Below are positions 5,579 through 7,230 of a stretch of 7,230 nucleotides of DNA, in pieces. The DNA is taken from assembly GCA_028291845.1 (NCBI GenBank), contig JAQGNM010000591.1:1-7230 (forward strand), written 5' to 3'. The notes beneath the pieces were generated by a model that had not been told where the DNA came from, did no database searches, and worked only from the letters and a program-made list of their open reading frames with translations. Position 1 is the first letter of the stretch, and each line of letters opens with the position of its first letter. Position numbers and translations under genes: made by a program. The stretch is from Massilia sp. (GTDB taxonomy: Bacteria; Pseudomonadota; Gammaproteobacteria; Burkholderiales; Burkholderiaceae_D).

Positions 5579-5599
5579 GCGCCGCCTTCGGGGCGGCGC
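5579..5599. repeat. GC-rich 8-bp hairpin within the repeat block
   Basis: GCGCCGCC (5579-5586) and GGCGGCGC (5592-5599) form a perfect stem with the loop TTCGG. No T-tract follows, so it is not an intrinsic terminator. It would be a very stable structure in RNA or single-stranded DNA. Confidence 0.55.
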
Positions 5600-5677
5600 C
5601 TGGCCTCCCCTGCAAGGTCGCTTCGTCGCCGTTTTCAACCCACACAATGCTGATGTTTCACTTGTAAAAATGCTTAT

Positions 5678-5715
5678 ACAAAAGTGAAAACTGCTTCTGT
5701 TTAGGACTGATCAGT
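5678..5715 (+). repeat. Direct repeat unit, copy 2
   Basis: It starts ACAAAAGTGAAAACTG and ends in the same palindrome ACTGATCAGT (5706-5715) as copy 1. Its internal hairpin (ACAAAAG with CTTCTGT) has one mismatch. Together with GTTTCACTTGT (5655-5665) it forms an imperfect dyad at the centre of the block. Confidence 0.7.
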
Positions 5716-5802
5716 GAACAAAAGTTGAGACCAGCTTGGAGGGTCAGGGCAACGAGCGCATCCCCCCGAGGCGAACTCCGGGTGAAACGGGTTGCGTCCC
5801 TG

Positions 5803-5831
5803 AAAAACCTCGGCTTTGTTGAGGGCTTTTC
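5803..5831 (+). terminator. Terminator-like hairpin in the right half of the repeat block
   Basis: CCTCGGC (5808-5814) pairs with GTTGAGG (5818-5824) around a TTT loop, with two G-T pairs, followed by GCTTTTC and preceded by AAAAA. Read on the plus strand the stem is complete; on the minus strand the two wobble pairs become mismatches, though five Ts follow. It could catch trmB read-through or, less well, recQ transcripts. Confidence 0.4.
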
Positions 5832-5843
5832 ACCTGACTAAAC

Positions 5844-5873
5844 CAAACAAAAGTAGGGGTTCACTTTTGTTTG
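5844..5873 (-). terminator. Hairpin just after the recQ stop codon
   Basis: CAAACAAAAGT (5844-5854) and ACTTTTGTTTG (5863-5873) form a perfect 11-bp stem. On the minus strand it begins four bases after the recQ TAA (5880-5878). It is the inverted counterpart of 5417-5446 with three mismatches in 30 bases. Its role as a terminator is plausible but unproven for the same reasons. Confidence 0.45.
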
Positions 5874-5877
5874 ATTG

Positions 5878-7230
<1,353 letters not shown>

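Larger units (their letters stand above)
5415..5875. repeat. Compound inverted/direct repeat block between trmB and recQ
   Basis: The whole intergenic space is repetitive. The outer ends are near-identical 30-mers in opposite orientation (5417-5446 plus, 5873-5844 minus; three mismatches). Further in, 5495-5572 (plus) resembles 5838-5764 (minus), including a perfect 12-bp inverted pair TTCGCCTCGGGG (5561-5572) and CCCCGAGGCGAA (5764-5775). A direct repeat joins 5420-5458 to 5678-5715, and weaker similarity continues past each. The motif ACAAAAGTGAAAACC or a close variant marks four sites (5420, 5665 minus, 5678, 5871 minus), as expected if two units of about 250 and 195 bases with inverted ends stand side by side. 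No open frame with recognisable protein is present. MITE- or BIME-like origin is an inference; other genomic copies could not be checked. Confidence 0.7.

Noticed and set aside
4547..5653. 368-codon plus-strand open frame overlapping trmB and the repeat block
   Set aside because: It is a +1-frame shadow of trmB, with an Arg/Pro-rich product, and runs on into repeat DNA. trmB itself has every family motif.
5747..5766. 16S rRNA-like string GCAACGAGCGCA
   Set aside because: The resemblance to the conserved 16S motif is limited to about a dozen bases. Flanking sequence does not match rRNA, and the string lies inside the repeat block.
5415..5875. CRISPR array
   Set aside because: Repeats occur in mixed orientation, differ in length and spacing, and there are only two or three copies without regular spacers.

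Overview
The window looks like a chromosomal segment of a GC-rich betaproteobacterium, most likely of the family Oxalobacteraceae (Janthinobacterium, Duganella or Massilia type). This is inferred from protein style (TrmB, RecQ, a divergent YidD, a PhoX-like protein) and codon use; no database search was possible. Five protein genes are intact, a sixth (recQ) runs off the right edge, and the left edge holds the tail of a probable insertion sequence.

Layout. Positions 1-236 carry the end of a probable IS5-family element: transposase C-terminus, non-coding tail, right inverted repeat and a TTAG target repeat. After an empty stretch, 522-1076 encodes a secreted DUF6624-type protein in visibly AT-richer DNA, so the left part looks like an accessory insertion. 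From 1330 on the DNA is ordinary host-like: an NfsB-type nitroreductase (1330-1968) with a Shine-Dalgarno site, a candidate promoter and a terminator; a divergent, cysteine-rich YidD-family protein (2109-2507); a large Tat-exported PhoX/DUF839 lipoprotein on the minus strand (2544-4532); the tRNA m7G46 methyltransferase trmB (4695-5429), transcribed divergently from it; and recQ (5878 to the right edge, minus strand), convergent with trmB.

How the genes relate. They do not form one pathway or operon. Each has its own signals, and the three strand switches (yidD/phoX-like convergent, phoX-like/trmB divergent, trmB/recQ convergent) suggest independent transcription units. trmB (tRNA modification) and recQ (DNA repair) are housekeeping genes, the PhoX-like protein probably belongs to phosphate scavenging at the cell surface, and the nitroreductase to redox or xenobiotic metabolism.

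The most unusual part is the roughly 450-base trmB-recQ intergenic block (5415-5875). It is built from nested inverted and direct repeats: a near-identical 30-base hairpin sits at or just after the stop codon of both genes, a 38-39-base unit containing the palindrome ACTGATCAGT occurs twice, and the two halves resemble each other in inverted orientation, each with a terminator-like hairpin. It reads as a compound MITE- or BIME-like element that may also terminate both genes. A weaker relative may lie at 1143-1230.
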